27,602 nucleotides of DNA, from the NCBI GenBank assembly GCA_002423245.1, contig DIVD01000046.1, forward strand, positions 1-27,602. Reading direction: 5' to 3'. The notes under the pieces are model-generated. The model worked only from the letters and a program-made list of their open reading frames with translations, searched no databases and was not told the origin of the DNA. The position numbers and the translations under genes were made by a program. Positions 14,032 to 21,811 of the stretch are shown here, piece by piece. Each line of letters starts with the position of its first letter. Position 1 is the first letter of the stretch. The stretch comes from Rhodobacteraceae bacterium UBA6141 (GTDB lineage: Bacteria; Pseudomonadota; Alphaproteobacteria; Rhodobacterales; Rhodobacteraceae).

Positions 14032-15849
14032 TCAGACCTCCACCACCTCGGAGACATAGGTGCCGGGGGCCGGGGCCAGAACCGGGTGATCCGGTCCGCC
14101 GGGCTGGCGTGCCGGGACCATCGCGCCCGACCGGCCGGCCAGCCATGCCCCCCACTGCGGCCACCAGCTGTCCTTGACAAATCTGGCGGCGGCCTTCCAT
14201 TCGGCGGGCGCGCCCTCGACCGGCGCATCGCTGATGTAGTGCCCGTACTTGCCCCGTCCAGGCGGATTGACGATCCCTGCGATATGGCCCGACTGCGTCA
14301 GGATGAAGGTCCTGTCCCTGGAGCCCATCTTCTTGATGCCGTTGAAGCTCGCCTCCCAGGCGGCGATATGGTCGGTCTCGCAGGCGACGGCGCAAAGCGG
14401 CACCTTCACGTCGGACAGCCGCACCAGCTCGCCCGAAAGCGGAAAGCCCGTCGTCGCCAGCAGGTCCTGCTGGCACAGCAGCCGCAGATACTCCACCGCC
14501 ATCTTCGCCGGCAGGTTGGTGCCGTCGCCGTTCCAGAACAGCAGGTCGAACGCGGGCGGCGGCTCGCCCATCATGTAGCTGCGGATCGCGGGGGCATAGA
14601 TCAGGTCGTTCGAGCGCAGGAACGAGAAGGTGCGCGTCATGAAGTATTTCGACAGCACCCCGTCCCGCGCCACCTGCGCCTCGATCGCATCGAGGAAGTC
14701 GTCGTCGAGGAAGGGGATGAACTCCCCCGGATCGGAAAAGTCGGTCAGCGTGGTGAAGAAGCTGGCCGAGTTCACCGACCGGTCGCCGCGCCTAGCCATC
14801 AACCCCAGCGTCAGCGCCAGCGTGGTGCCCGCGATGCAGTAGCCGACGGCGTTCACCGTCTTTTGCCGGGTGATCGCCTTCACCTGCTCGATCGCGGCCA
14901 TGTAGCCCTGCTGGACATAATCCTCCATGCCCGTCGCGGCATAGCTGGCATCGGGGTTCTTCCAGCTGACCATGAACAGCGTGAAGCCCTGGTCCACGAT
15001 CCATTTCACCAGGCTGTTCGAGGGCTTGAGGTCGAGGATGTAGAACTTGTTGATCCAGGGCGGGAAGATGACCAGCGGGATCCGGTGCACCTTTTCCGTG
15101 GTCGGCGCATACTGGATCAGCTCGATCAGCTCGTTGCGCCAGACGACCGCGCCCTCGGTGGCGGCGATGTTCTCGCCCAGGCGGAACGCGGCGGGGTCGG
15201 ACAGCGTGACCAGCAGGTCGCCGCGGCCGGCCTCGAGGTCGCGCACGAGGTTTTCCAGCCCGTCCACGAGGCTTTGCCCGTCGGTCGCCACCGCCCGTTC
15301 CAGCGCGTCGGGATTGGTCGCAAGAAAGTTGGTCGGCGACATCATGTCCACGATCTGCCGGGTGAAATACTCCACCCGCCGCCGGTCGCGCTCATCGAGG
15401 TTTTCAAGATCGTCCACCGCCGTGCGCATCGCCTCGGCCGAGATCAGGTATTGCTGCTTGAGGAAGTTGAACCACGGATGGCTATCCCACAGCGGGTTGC
15501 TGAACCGGCGGTCCCGCGGCCCCGGATCGGCGGGCGCGGCGAGCTTGCCCCGCGCCAGCACATGCTGCGCCTCCACATAATGCTTCAGCGCCTTGGCCCA
15601 GTATCCGAGCTGATGTTCGAGAATGCGGCCCGGATGCTGCGCCATCTCTGCCAGATAGGCGGCGCCCGCCTTCACGAACAGCTCCTGCCCCGGTGCCTCC
15701 AGCGCGGGATTGGGCAGCTTGCGCTGCGCCAGCGCCGCGGTCAGACGCTGGGTCAGCGCCTCGATCTTCTGCAGGTTCGCCTCCAGCCTTGCGCGCTGGC
15801 TCGCCTCGGCCTCGCGGTTGCGCAGGCTGCCCTCCTCGGCAGTTGTCAT
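14032..15849 (-). CDS. phaC: Class I poly(3-hydroxyalkanoate) polymerase
   Basis: A 605-residue PHB synthase that polymerises (R)-3-hydroxybutyryl-CoA on the granule surface. The N-terminal ~200 residues carry the PHB-polymerase N domain (NPLWDSHPWFNFLKQQYLISAEAM near 118-141). The catalytic alpha/beta-hydrolase part holds the lipase-like box GYCIAGTT with nucleophile C338, D493 in ACETDHIAAWE and H522 in TQSGHIAGIVNPP. PPWINKFYILDL (263-274) and the WNGDGTNLP segment are diagnostic. The ATG is preceded by ggagga on this strand. Length matches class I enzymes, which need no PhaE or PhaR(Bacillus) subunit. It is divergent from phaZ across about 108 bp. Confidence 0.97.
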   Translation of the reverse strand: MTTAEEGSLRNREAEASQRARLEANLQKIEALTQRLTAALAQRKLPNPALEAPGQELFVKAGAAYLAEMAQHPGRILEHQLGYWAKALKHYVEAQHVLARGKLAAPADPGPRDRRFSNPLWDSHPWFNFLKQQYLISAEAMRTAVDDLENLDERDRRRVEYFTRQIVDMMSPTNFLATNPDALERAVATDGQSLVDGLENLVRDLEAGRGDLLVTLSDPAAFRLGENIAATEGAVVWRNELIELIQYAPTTEKVHRIPLVIFPPWINKFYILDLKPSNSLVKWIVDQGFTLFMVSWKNPDASYAATGMEDYVQQGYMAAIEQVKAITRQKTVNAVGYCIAGTTLALTLGLMARRGDRSVNSASFFTTLTDFSDPGEFIPFLDDDFLDAIEAQVARDGVLSKYFMTRTFSFLRSNDLIYAPAIRSYMMGEPPPAFDLLFWNGDGTNLPAKMAVEYLRLLCQQDLLATTGFPLSGELVRLSDVKVPLCAVACETDHIAAWEASFNGIKKMGSRDRTFILTQSGHIAGIVNPPGRGKYGHYISDAPVEGAPAEWKAAARFVKDSWWPQWGAWLAGRSGAMVPARQPGGPDHPVLAPAPGTYVSEVVEV

Positions 15850-15889
15850 GGCAGGCTTTCCTCCGTATCCTCCGGCTTCGTACCATACC

Positions 15890-15919
15890 GTTGCGCTGCC
15901 GGGGGGGAAAGCGACGATT
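15890..15919 (+). promoter_or_regulatory. Candidate phaZ promoter / TGC-rich element in the phaC-phaZ gap
   Basis: gttgcgctgc (15890-15899) is identical to a 10-mer in the phaR promoter region (13206-13215). Its TTGCGC (15891-15896) can act as a weak -35 with ACGATT (15914-15919) 17 bp on. Weak as a promoter, but the shared motif suggests common regulation. Confidence 0.3.
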
Positions 15920-15957
15920 CAATCAAAAAGGTCCGGCACCCCGGGCAAGGAGACGCG

Positions 15958-17232
15958 ATGAAGGGCATGTTTACCTACGATCTGATGGAAACCGCGCGGA
16001 ATACCAACGAATGGCTGGGCGCCACCGCGCGGGCGATGGCCTCCTACCCGGCATGGGGTCTTGCGCCCCACCCGGTCTTCAACGTGATCGCGGGCTGGGG
16101 CGAGGTGACGGAACGCAGCTTTGCCCGCATGGTCGCCCGGCCCGACTGGGGCATCCGCACCGTGGTGGGCGAAGACGGGCGCGACCACGTCATCGAGATC
16201 GAGACGCTGGTCACCCGGCCCTTCGGCAACCTGATCCACTTCAAGGCCATCGGCCGCGCGCCCAGGGCCCGGCGCGTCTTCGTCGTGGCGCCGATGTCGG
16301 GGCACTATGCCACGCTGCTGCGCCCGACGGTGGCGAGCCTGCTGCCCGATTGCGAGGTCTATGTGACCGACTGGCACAACGCCCGCGACATCCCCGTCAG
16401 CGCGGGCAAGTTCGACATCGAGGATTACACGCTCTACCTCGTGGAGTTCATGAAGGTTCTCGGCCCCGACATCAACGTGATCGCGGTCTGCCAGCCCGCG
16501 CCGCTGGCGCTTGCCGCGACGGCCTATCTGGCAGAGCAGGAGCCTCAGGCGCAGCCGCGCACGCTCACCCTGATCGGCGGGCCGATCGACCCCGATGCCG
16601 CCGCCACCGAAGTGACCGACTTTGGCCGCCGGGTGACGATGGGCCAACTGGAGCAGGCGATGATCCAGCGCGTCGGCTTCAAGTATCGCGGCGCGGGGCG
16701 GCTGGTCTATCCGGGGCTGTTGCAGTTGCAGTCCTTCATCTCGATGAATGCCGAACGCCACACGCAGGCCTTCACCGAGCAGATCATGCGCACGGCCAAG
16801 GGCGAGGCCGCGGATCACGACCACCACAACCGCTTCTATGACGAATATCTCGCGGTCATGGACATGACCGCCGAGTTCTACCTGTCCACGGTCGAGCGGA
16901 TCTTCAAGCGCCGGGTAATCGCGCGCAACGTGTTCACCGTCGCCGGAAGGCAGGTCGATATCGGCAAGATCACCCATGTCGCGGTGAAGGTGGTCGAGGG
17001 AGAGAAGGACGACATTTCCGCTCCCGGCCAGTGCCTTGCCGCGCTCGACCTCTGCACCGGGCTGCCCGATGCCAAGAAGGCGAGCCATCTTGAACCGGGC
17101 GCGGGCCATTACGGCATCTTCGCCGGCAGATCCTGGCGCGACAACATCCGCCCGCTGGTGCTGAAGTTCATCGATGACAATGCCGACAACGGCGCCCCGA
17201 TGAAGGCGGCGCCGGCGATCCGCGCCGTCTGA
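15958..17232 (+). CDS. phaZ: Intracellular poly(3-hydroxybutyrate) depolymerase
   Basis: A 424-residue cytosolic PHB depolymerase of the PhaZ (i-PHB, type I) family that degrades native amorphous granules. The nucleophile is Cys178 in the lipase-like box IAVCQPAPLA. VVAPMSGHYATLLR (109-122) and YVTDWHNARDIP (135-146) are family hallmarks, and the C-terminal HLEPGAGHYGIFAGRSWRD holds the catalytic histidine. There is no signal peptide, which separates it from secreted depolymerases. The ATG follows aaggag. Its stop lies within the first unit of a 13-bp tandem repeat. Divergent from phaC, in the standard Rhodobacterales arrangement; convergent with the hydrolase pair. Confidence 0.96.
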   Translation: MKGMFTYDLMETARNTNEWLGATARAMASYPAWGLAPHPVFNVIAGWGEVTERSFARMVARPDWGIRTVVGEDGRDHVIEIETLVTRPFGNLIHFKAIGRAPRARRVFVVAPMSGHYATLLRPTVASLLPDCEVYVTDWHNARDIPVSAGKFDIEDYTLYLVEFMKVLGPDINVIAVCQPAPLALAATAYLAEQEPQAQPRTLTLIGGPIDPDAAATEVTDFGRRVTMGQLEQAMIQRVGFKYRGAGRLVYPGLLQLQSFISMNAERHTQAFTEQIMRTAKGEAADHDHHNRFYDEYLAVMDMTAEFYLSTVERIFKRRVIARNVFTVAGRQVDIGKITHVAVKVVEGEKDDISAPGQCLAALDLCTGLPDAKKASHLEPGAGHYGIFAGRSWRDNIRPLVLKFIDDNADNGAPMKAAPAIRAV

Positions 17233-17260
17233 TCCGGCCGGCTGATCCGGCCGGCTGATC
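17230..17260. repeat. 13-bp tandem repeat at the phaZ stop codon
   Basis: ctgatccggccgg occurs at 17229-17241 and 17242-17254, followed by a partial third unit ctgatc. TGA triplets fall at 17230 (the real stop), 17243 and 17256, one in each of the three frames. Confidence 0.93.
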
Positions 17261-17270
17261 TGAACGACCG

Positions 17271-17298
17271 GGAGGGCCGTCCTTCGGGGCGGCCCTCC
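17271..17298. terminator. Terminator-like hairpin between phaZ and the convergent hydrolase gene
   Basis: ggagggccgtcc (17271-17282), UUCG loop, gggcggccctcc (17287-17298): a 12-bp stem with one G-U pair and a stable tetraloop. No U run follows, but it lies between convergent genes 39 bp after phaZ. Confidence 0.6.
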
Positions 17299-17385
17299 TG
17301 CCGATCGCAGCGGCAAGGGCGCCGAAAGCCCGCGCAGCAGGGCACGGGGGACTTCGTGCGAGAATGCGAGTTGTGCGCAACCCGG

Positions 17386-18378
17386 TCACTGCGCCGCGAT
17401 CCACTCGGCGATGATCCGCGCGGTGGCTTCGGTCTGGCCGGGGCTCAGCACGTCGCCCGCGATGACATGCGAGAACGGATCATCCTGCGGCCCCATCCGC
17501 CGTTCGACCGCGGCCATCGGCCCGCCCCATTTCCGCGCGATCGCGCGGATCGCCGGCACCGAGACGACCTTGTCCTCGGGCGAGAACAGGACCAGCGCGG
17601 GGGTGGCGGCGCGGGCGTAGTCCAGCCTCGCCGCCGCCCTGGTCAGCGCCGCCATCGGCAGCAGCGCCTGCACCGGGTAGCGCGCCGTCCAGAACCGGCC
17701 ATGCGCGGCGTTCAGCGGGGTGAAGCCCGCCTCGCGCCCCAGCACCAGCGGCAGCCAGCAGCGCGCCAGCGGCCAGGTCAGCAGCCCGGCAAACGGATGC
17801 GCCAGCCCGAAGTTGGGCGCGATCAGCACCACCCCCGCGATCCGGCGCGACAACTCCGCATCGCGCGCCGCCACCGCCGCCAGCGCCCCGCCCGTCGAGG
17901 TGCCGATCAGGTAGACCCGCTGCCCCAGCACGCCGCCGACCGCCACCGCCTCGGCCAGATCGTCCACCCAGTCCTGCACCGAGGGTTCCGCCATCGCCGC
18001 GGGCCCGCGGCCATGCCCGGCCAGCCGGGTGTAGAACAGGTTCGCGCCAAGGCGTTCGGCCACCAGATCGGGCACCGGCCGGATCTCCTCGGAACTGGCG
18101 GAAAAGCCGTGCAGACAGACCAGCGAGACGGGCGTGGCCCGCCCCGCCGCCCCGGCCCAGACCACCCGCTTTTCCAGCCCCGGCACGATCCCCGGCACCG
18201 CGCCCTCGCGCCGCGCCAGCCAGGCCTCGATCAGCATCGGCCCCGGCACCCCCGCCGCATCGAAGCGCGGGGTCAGCACCGCAGGCGCGCGCCGGGCGAA
18301 CAGTGCCACTGCCGCCACCGCCCCGCCGCCGAGCAGCATCCCCCGCCCGAGCGCCTTGCCGGGCCGGCGCGCATCCAT
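17386..18378 (-). CDS. Alpha/beta hydrolase (carboxylesterase/lysophospholipase-like), membrane-anchored
   Basis: A 330-residue serine hydrolase. An N-terminal hydrophobic stretch (GRGMLLGGGAVAAVALFARR, about 10-29) suggests a membrane anchor or uncleaved signal. The core shows LVCLHGFSASSEEIRPVPDLV (oxyanion region HGF), the nucleophile elbow GTSTGG, a late aspartate in LFSPEDKVVSVPA and a C-terminal histidine near DDPFSHVIAGDVLSP. The ATG overlaps the TGA of the upstream hydrolase by one base, so the two are translationally coupled. The substrate is unknown. Its position next to phaZ invites a link to hydroxybutyrate oligomer turnover, but it has its own promoter side and is on the opposite strand, so this is only speculation. 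Confidence 0.85.
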   Translation of the reverse strand: MDARRPGKALGRGMLLGGGAVAAVALFARRAPAVLTPRFDAAGVPGPMLIEAWLARREGAVPGIVPGLEKRVVWAGAAGRATPVSLVCLHGFSASSEEIRPVPDLVAERLGANLFYTRLAGHGRGPAAMAEPSVQDWVDDLAEAVAVGGVLGQRVYLIGTSTGGALAAVAARDAELSRRIAGVVLIAPNFGLAHPFAGLLTWPLARCWLPLVLGREAGFTPLNAAHGRFWTARYPVQALLPMAALTRAAARLDYARAATPALVLFSPEDKVVSVPAIRAIARKWGGPMAAVERRMGPQDDPFSHVIAGDVLSPGQTEATARIIAEWIAAQ

Positions 18379-19130
18379 CAGGCGGCGGCCCGGGCCAGCA
18401 CATCCGCCACCGTCGCCTCGATCAGCGCAAGGCAATCAGGCGTCGAGAAGCGGTGATCGGCGCCCTTCACCAGCGTCAGGCGGATATCGGGGCCGGTCGC
18501 GTGGTCCAGCAGCCGCAGCGCGGCGGCGGGCGGCACGTCCACATCCGCCGTGCCCTGCAACAGGCGCACCGGAAACGGCAGGTGCAGCGGGCTGCGCAGC
18601 ACCAGATGCCCGCGCCCCTCCTCGATCAGCCGCCGCGTGATGATGTAGGGGCCGTCGGAATAGGCCGAGGGCAGCGCCACCTGCCCCGCCTCGATCAGCT
18701 CTGCGCGCTGCGCGGGGGTGAAGCCCTGCCACATCGCATCCTCGGTGAAATCGGGCGCGGCGGCGATGGTGACCAGCCCCGCGACCCGCGCGCCAGGCGC
18801 CCTGCAGCACAGCAGCGAGATCCAGCCGCCCATCGACGAGCCGACCAGCACCTGCGGGCCGGTGGTCAGCGCGGTGATGGCGGCCCGCGCATCCGCGAAC
18901 CAGTCGCCGATCGCGCCGTCCACGAACGCGCCCGAGGATTGCCCGTGCCCCGAATAGTCGAAGCGCAGGAAGGCCCGCCCCTGCGCCCTGGCCCAGGCCT
19001 CCAGCGCCTGCGCCTTGGTGCCGGTCATGTCCGACCGCAGGCCGGACAGGAACACCACCCCCGGCTCGCTGCCGGGAGTGCGCGCATAGGCGATACGCCG
19101 CCCTTCGGGGGTGACAAGGTAATCCGGCAT
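18378..19130 (-). CDS. Alpha/beta hydrolase (ABHD10/BEM46-like esterase)
   Basis: A 250-residue cytosolic serine hydrolase. It has VVFLSGLRSDMTGTKAQALE (oxyanion strand; the ABHD10-like group has this SGLRSDMTGTKA pattern), FDYSGHGQSSG, the nucleophile elbow GSSMGGW, an aspartate in LLQGTADVDVP and a histidine in KGADHRFS. The start is taken at 19130: GGAG at 19142-19139 on this strand lies eight bases upstream, whereas it is only two bases from the ATG at 19136, and the ATG at 19157 has no site. It overlaps the next hydrolase gene. Thioesterase or small-ester hydrolysis is likely; the natural substrate is not readable. Confidence 0.87.
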   Translation of the reverse strand: MPDYLVTPEGRRIAYARTPGSEPGVVFLSGLRSDMTGTKAQALEAWARAQGRAFLRFDYSGHGQSSGAFVDGAIGDWFADARAAITALTTGPQVLVGSSMGGWISLLCCRAPGARVAGLVTIAAAPDFTEDAMWQGFTPAQRAELIEAGQVALPSAYSDGPYIITRRLIEEGRGHLVLRSPLHLPFPVRLLQGTADVDVPPAAALRLLDHATGPDIRLTLVKGADHRFSTPDCLALIEATVADVLARAAA

Positions 19131-19186
19131 GGGCATTGCTCCGCTCTGTGACGCCATCCTAGCCTGCCGCGCCGCGGGCGCAACCG

Positions 19187-19255
19187 TTGCCCGCCCTCCC
19201 CCGCCTTGCCCGCCCTCCCCCGCGTTGCCCCCCCGCGTTGCCCGCCCTCCCCGCG
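19187..19255. repeat. C-rich tandem repeat upstream of thrS
   Basis: Units starting with TTGCCC at 19187 (19 bp), 19206 (19 bp), 19225 (13 bp, shortened) and 19238 (18 bp). The first two differ only at the last base. The next TTG (19256) is that of the thrS -35 element. Confidence 0.9.
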
Positions 19256-19284
19256 TTGACAGCGCAGGCGGAAACGGGAATAGA
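19256..19284 (+). promoter_or_regulatory. thrS promoter
   Basis: A perfect -35 TTGACA (19256-19261), 17 bp, then AATAGA (19279-19284). The transcript would start near 19291, giving a leader of about 57 bases. The C-rich repeat ends exactly at this -35. No T-box or other leader structure is evident. Confidence 0.65.
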
Positions 19285-19347
19285 GGGCGCCATCACAACC
19301 CGCAACCGGGCGTTCCGTGGGCGCCAGACCGACGAGGAGAGCCTTTC

Positions 19348-21357
19348 ATGGCCGAGATTTCCCTGACCTTTCCCGATGGCAATGTGCGCAGCTACCCCGA
19401 GGGCGTGACGCCCGCCGAGGTTGCCGCCTCCATCGCGCCGAGCCTCGCCAGGGCGGCGATTTCCGCCAGCGTGGACGGCGCGCACTGGGATCTGGCCTGG
19501 CCGATCACCTCGGACGCCGCCATTTCCCTGCACACGCTGAAGGATGAAGGCCCGGCGCTGGAGCTGATCCGCCACGACCTTGCCCATGTCATGGCCCGCG
19601 CGGTGCAGGAACTCTGGCCCGAGGTGAAGGTCACCATCGGCCCGGTCACCGAACACGGCTGGTTCTACGATTTCGACCGCGCCGAGCCCTTCACCCCCGA
19701 AGACCTTGGCGCCATCGAGAAGAAGATGCGCGAGATCATCAGCCTGCGCGACCCGGTGCGCACCGAGATCTGGGACCGCGACCGCGCCATCGCCTATTAC
19801 AAGGAGCGGGGCGAGCCCTACAAGCTGGAGCTGATCGACCGGATCCCGGCCGACGCGCCGATCCGCATGTACTGGCACGGCGACTGGCAGGATCTGTGCC
19901 GCGGCCCGCATCTGCAACATACCGGGCAACTGCCGCCCGACGCCTTCAAGCTGATGGCGGTCGCCGGCGCCTACTGGTTCGGCGATGCCAGCCGCCCGAT
20001 GCTGCAACGCATCTCCGGCGTCGCATTCCGCAACCGCGAGGAGCTGAAGGCCTACCTCACCATGCTGGAGGAAGCCGCGAAGCGCGACCATCGCAAGCTG
20101 GGGCGCGAGATGGAGCTGTTCCACCTGCAGGAGGAAGCGCCCGGCATGGTGTTCTGGCACCCGAACGGCTGGTCGATCTACCGCGCGCTGGAAGATTACA
20201 TGCGCCGCCGCCAGCGCAGCGCCGGCTACCGCGAGATCCGCACGCCGCAGGTGGTGGATCGCATCTTGTGGGAAAAGTCCGGGCACTGGGAAGCCTACCG
20301 CGAGAACATGTTCCTGGTGGAGGTGGACGAGGACGGCGCCCGCGAAAAGCGCATCAATGCGCTGAAGCCGATGAACTGCCCCTGCCATGTGCAGATCTAC
20401 AACCAGGGCCTGAAATCCTACCGCGACCTGCCGCTTCGGCTGGCGGAGTTCGGATCGTGCCACCGCCACGAAAGCTCGGGCTCCATGCACGGGCTGCTGC
20501 GGGTGCGCGGCTTCACGCAGGATGATGCGCATATCTTCTGCACCGAGGACCAGATCGAGGCGGAATGCGCGGATTTCATCAAGCTGTTGTCCTCGGTCTA
20601 TCAGGATCTCGGCTTCGAGGGGTTCGAGATCAAGTTCTCCACCCGCCCCGATGTGCGCATCGGATCGGACGAGGCCTGGGACAGGGTCGAGGGCGCGCTG
20701 GAGAATGCCATCCGCAAGGCGGGGGCCGAATATGAGTTGGACCCCGGCGAGGGCGCGTTCTACGGCCCGAAGCTGGACTTCAAGCTGACCGACGCCATCG
20801 GCCGCAAATGGCAGTGCGGCACCTTCCAGGTGGACCCGAACCTGCCCGCCCGGCTGGGCGCGGAATATGTCGGGGAAGACGGCGCGCGGCACCGCCCCTA
20901 CATGCTGCACCGGGCGATTCTTGGCAGCTTCGAGCGGTTCATCGGCATCCTGATCGAGAATTACGCCGGCAAGCTGCCGCTGTGGCTGGCGCCGCGGCAG
21001 GTGGTCGTCGCCTCGATCGTGTCGGATGCGGATGATTATGTGAAGGAGGTCACCGCGGCGCTGACCGCCCGCGGCCTGCGCGCCGAGGCCGATACCCGCA
21101 ATGAGAAGATCAACTACAAGGTGCGCGAGCACAGCCTTGGCAAGGTGCCGGTGATCCTCGCCATCGGCATGAAGGAGGTTGCGGAGCGCAGCGTTTCGAT
21201 GCGTCGCCTGGGCGAGACCCGGACAGAAACGCTGTCTCTCGATGCGGCGGCGGCACAACTTGAGGGCGAGGCAACGCCGCCGGACCTGCGCAGGGCCGGG
21301 GTCCGGCCGTCAGATCCGGGCCTGCCCGTCACCGGAGGGGCCTTTATTCCGTCTTGA
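19348..21357 (+). CDS. thrS: Threonyl-tRNA synthetase
   Basis: A 669-residue class II aminoacyl-tRNA synthetase that charges tRNA-Thr and edits mischarged serine. Order: TGS domain (1-62), editing domain with H76-D-L-A-H80 and the CRGPHLQHTG site, catalytic core with motif 1 around YREIRTPQVVDRILWEKSGHW, the zinc cysteine in MNCPCH, motif 2 HRHESSGSMHGLLRVRGFTQDDAHIFC and motif 3 HRAILGSFERFIGIL, then the anticodon-binding domain (PLWLAPRQVVVASI). gaggaga precedes the ATG. After LEGEATPPDL there are about 20 extra residues (RRAGVRPSDPGLPVTGGAFIPS), a C-terminal extension not usual in the family; the stop overlaps the candidate csp promoter. Confidence 0.97.
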   Translation: MAEISLTFPDGNVRSYPEGVTPAEVAASIAPSLARAAISASVDGAHWDLAWPITSDAAISLHTLKDEGPALELIRHDLAHVMARAVQELWPEVKVTIGPVTEHGWFYDFDRAEPFTPEDLGAIEKKMREIISLRDPVRTEIWDRDRAIAYYKERGEPYKLELIDRIPADAPIRMYWHGDWQDLCRGPHLQHTGQLPPDAFKLMAVAGAYWFGDASRPMLQRISGVAFRNREELKAYLTMLEEAAKRDHRKLGREMELFHLQEEAPGMVFWHPNGWSIYRALEDYMRRRQRSAGYREIRTPQVVDRILWEKSGHWEAYRENMFLVEVDEDGAREKRINALKPMNCPCHVQIYNQGLKSYRDLPLRLAEFGSCHRHESSGSMHGLLRVRGFTQDDAHIFCTEDQIEAECADFIKLLSSVYQDLGFEGFEIKFSTRPDVRIGSDEAWDRVEGALENAIRKAGAEYELDPGEGAFYGPKLDFKLTDAIGRKWQCGTFQVDPNLPARLGAEYVGEDGARHRPYMLHRAILGSFERFIGILIENYAGKLPLWLAPRQVVVASIVSDADDYVKEVTAALTARGLRAEADTRNEKINYKVREHSLGKVPVILAIGMKEVAERSVSMRRLGETRTETLSLDAAAAQLEGEATPPDLRRAGVRPSDPGLPVTGGAFIPS

Positions 21358-21381
21358 TTTTTGGCGCGAATCTCGCATGAT
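21354..21381 (+). promoter_or_regulatory. Candidate csp promoter overlapping the thrS stop
   Basis: TTGATT (21354-21359), 16 bp, CATGAT (21376-21381). The -35 includes the thrS TGA. The predicted leader is ~115 bases, long for a 68-residue gene but normal for cold-shock mRNAs. Confidence 0.45.
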
Positions 21382-21460
21382 TTTTGTGCGTGACCGCAGA
21401 CTTTCTACCGCCTCCCTGACAACGGGGCAGCCGGACGACCTGAAAGACCTGGCTGCACGG

Positions 21461-21482
21461 CCCGGTGCAATACCGCACCGGG
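21461..21482 (+). promoter_or_regulatory. Leader hairpin before csp
   Basis: cccggtgc (21461-21468), loop aatacc, gcaccggg (21475-21482): a perfect 8-bp stem ending 10 bp before the aaggagag ribosome site (21493-21500). Its place suggests control of translation or mRNA stability; function is inferred. Confidence 0.55.
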
Positions 21483-21504
21483 AGATACGATCAAGGAGAG
21501 ACGG

Positions 21505-21711
21505 ATGGCCACGGGCACCGTAAAATGGTTCAACGCGACGAAGGGTTTTGGCTTCATCGCTCCCGATGATGGCGGCAAGGACGTGTTCGTGCACATCTCG
21601 GCGGTGGAACGCGCCGGGTTGCAGGGGCTGAACGACAACCAGAAGGTCGCATTCGAACTGCAGTCGGGTCGCGACGGCCGGTCTTCGGCCAGCGACCTCA
21701 AGCTGCTCTGA
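21505..21711 (+). CDS. cspA: Cold-shock-domain protein (CspA family)
   Basis: A 68-residue single OB-fold nucleic-acid-binding protein that melts RNA structure. TGTVKWFNATKGFGFIAPDD carries RNP1 (KGFGFI), and DVFVHISAVE carries RNP2 (VFVHI). The aromatic surface residues W, F, F, F and H are all present. aaggagag lies just before the ATG. The C-terminal part SGRDGRSSASDLKLL is the usual alphaproteobacterial form. The last three codons plus stop are duplicated exactly just after the gene. Whether it is cold-induced or constitutive cannot be told, although the long leader with a hairpin hints at post-transcriptional control. Confidence 0.95.
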   Translation: MATGTVKWFNATKGFGFIAPDDGGKDVFVHISAVERAGLQGLNDNQKVAFELQSGRDGRSSASDLKLL

Positions 21712-21725
21712 CAAGCTGCTCTGAC
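21700..21725. repeat. 13-bp perfect tandem duplication spanning the csp stop
   Basis: aagctgctctgac at 21700-21712 and 21713-21725. The first copy contains the stop TGA (21709-21711), the second a TGA (21722-21724) in another frame. Confidence 0.95.
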
Positions 21726-21759
21726 CGGGCGCGATCTGATCGCGATCTGATCCGGCCCG
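21726..21759 (+). terminator. Possible csp terminator with an internal 11-bp tandem repeat
   Basis: cgggc (21726-21730) can pair with gcccg (21755-21759) around gcgatctgatc repeated exactly at 21731-21741 and 21742-21752, which itself can fold (cgcga / tcgcg). There is no U run. It sits between convergent genes. Confidence 0.35.
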
Positions 21760-21811
21760 CACTGGCAGGCGCGCCCTGTCCCCTCACGGTCCGCCGGCGC
21801 GGGCCGTCCCG

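Noticed and set aside
14830..14850. Ala in place of the second Gly of the PhaC lipase box (GYCIAGT) as a novelty
   Set aside because: This variant is, to my knowledge, usual in Rhodobacterales PhaC; the nucleophile Cys and the Asp/His partners are intact.
15690..15840. A fused open frame running from the phaC 5' end region into phaZ on the plus strand
   Set aside because: It only joins antisense phaC sequence to the true phaZ frame; the phaZ ATG at 15958 has a good ribosome site and begins the conserved protein.
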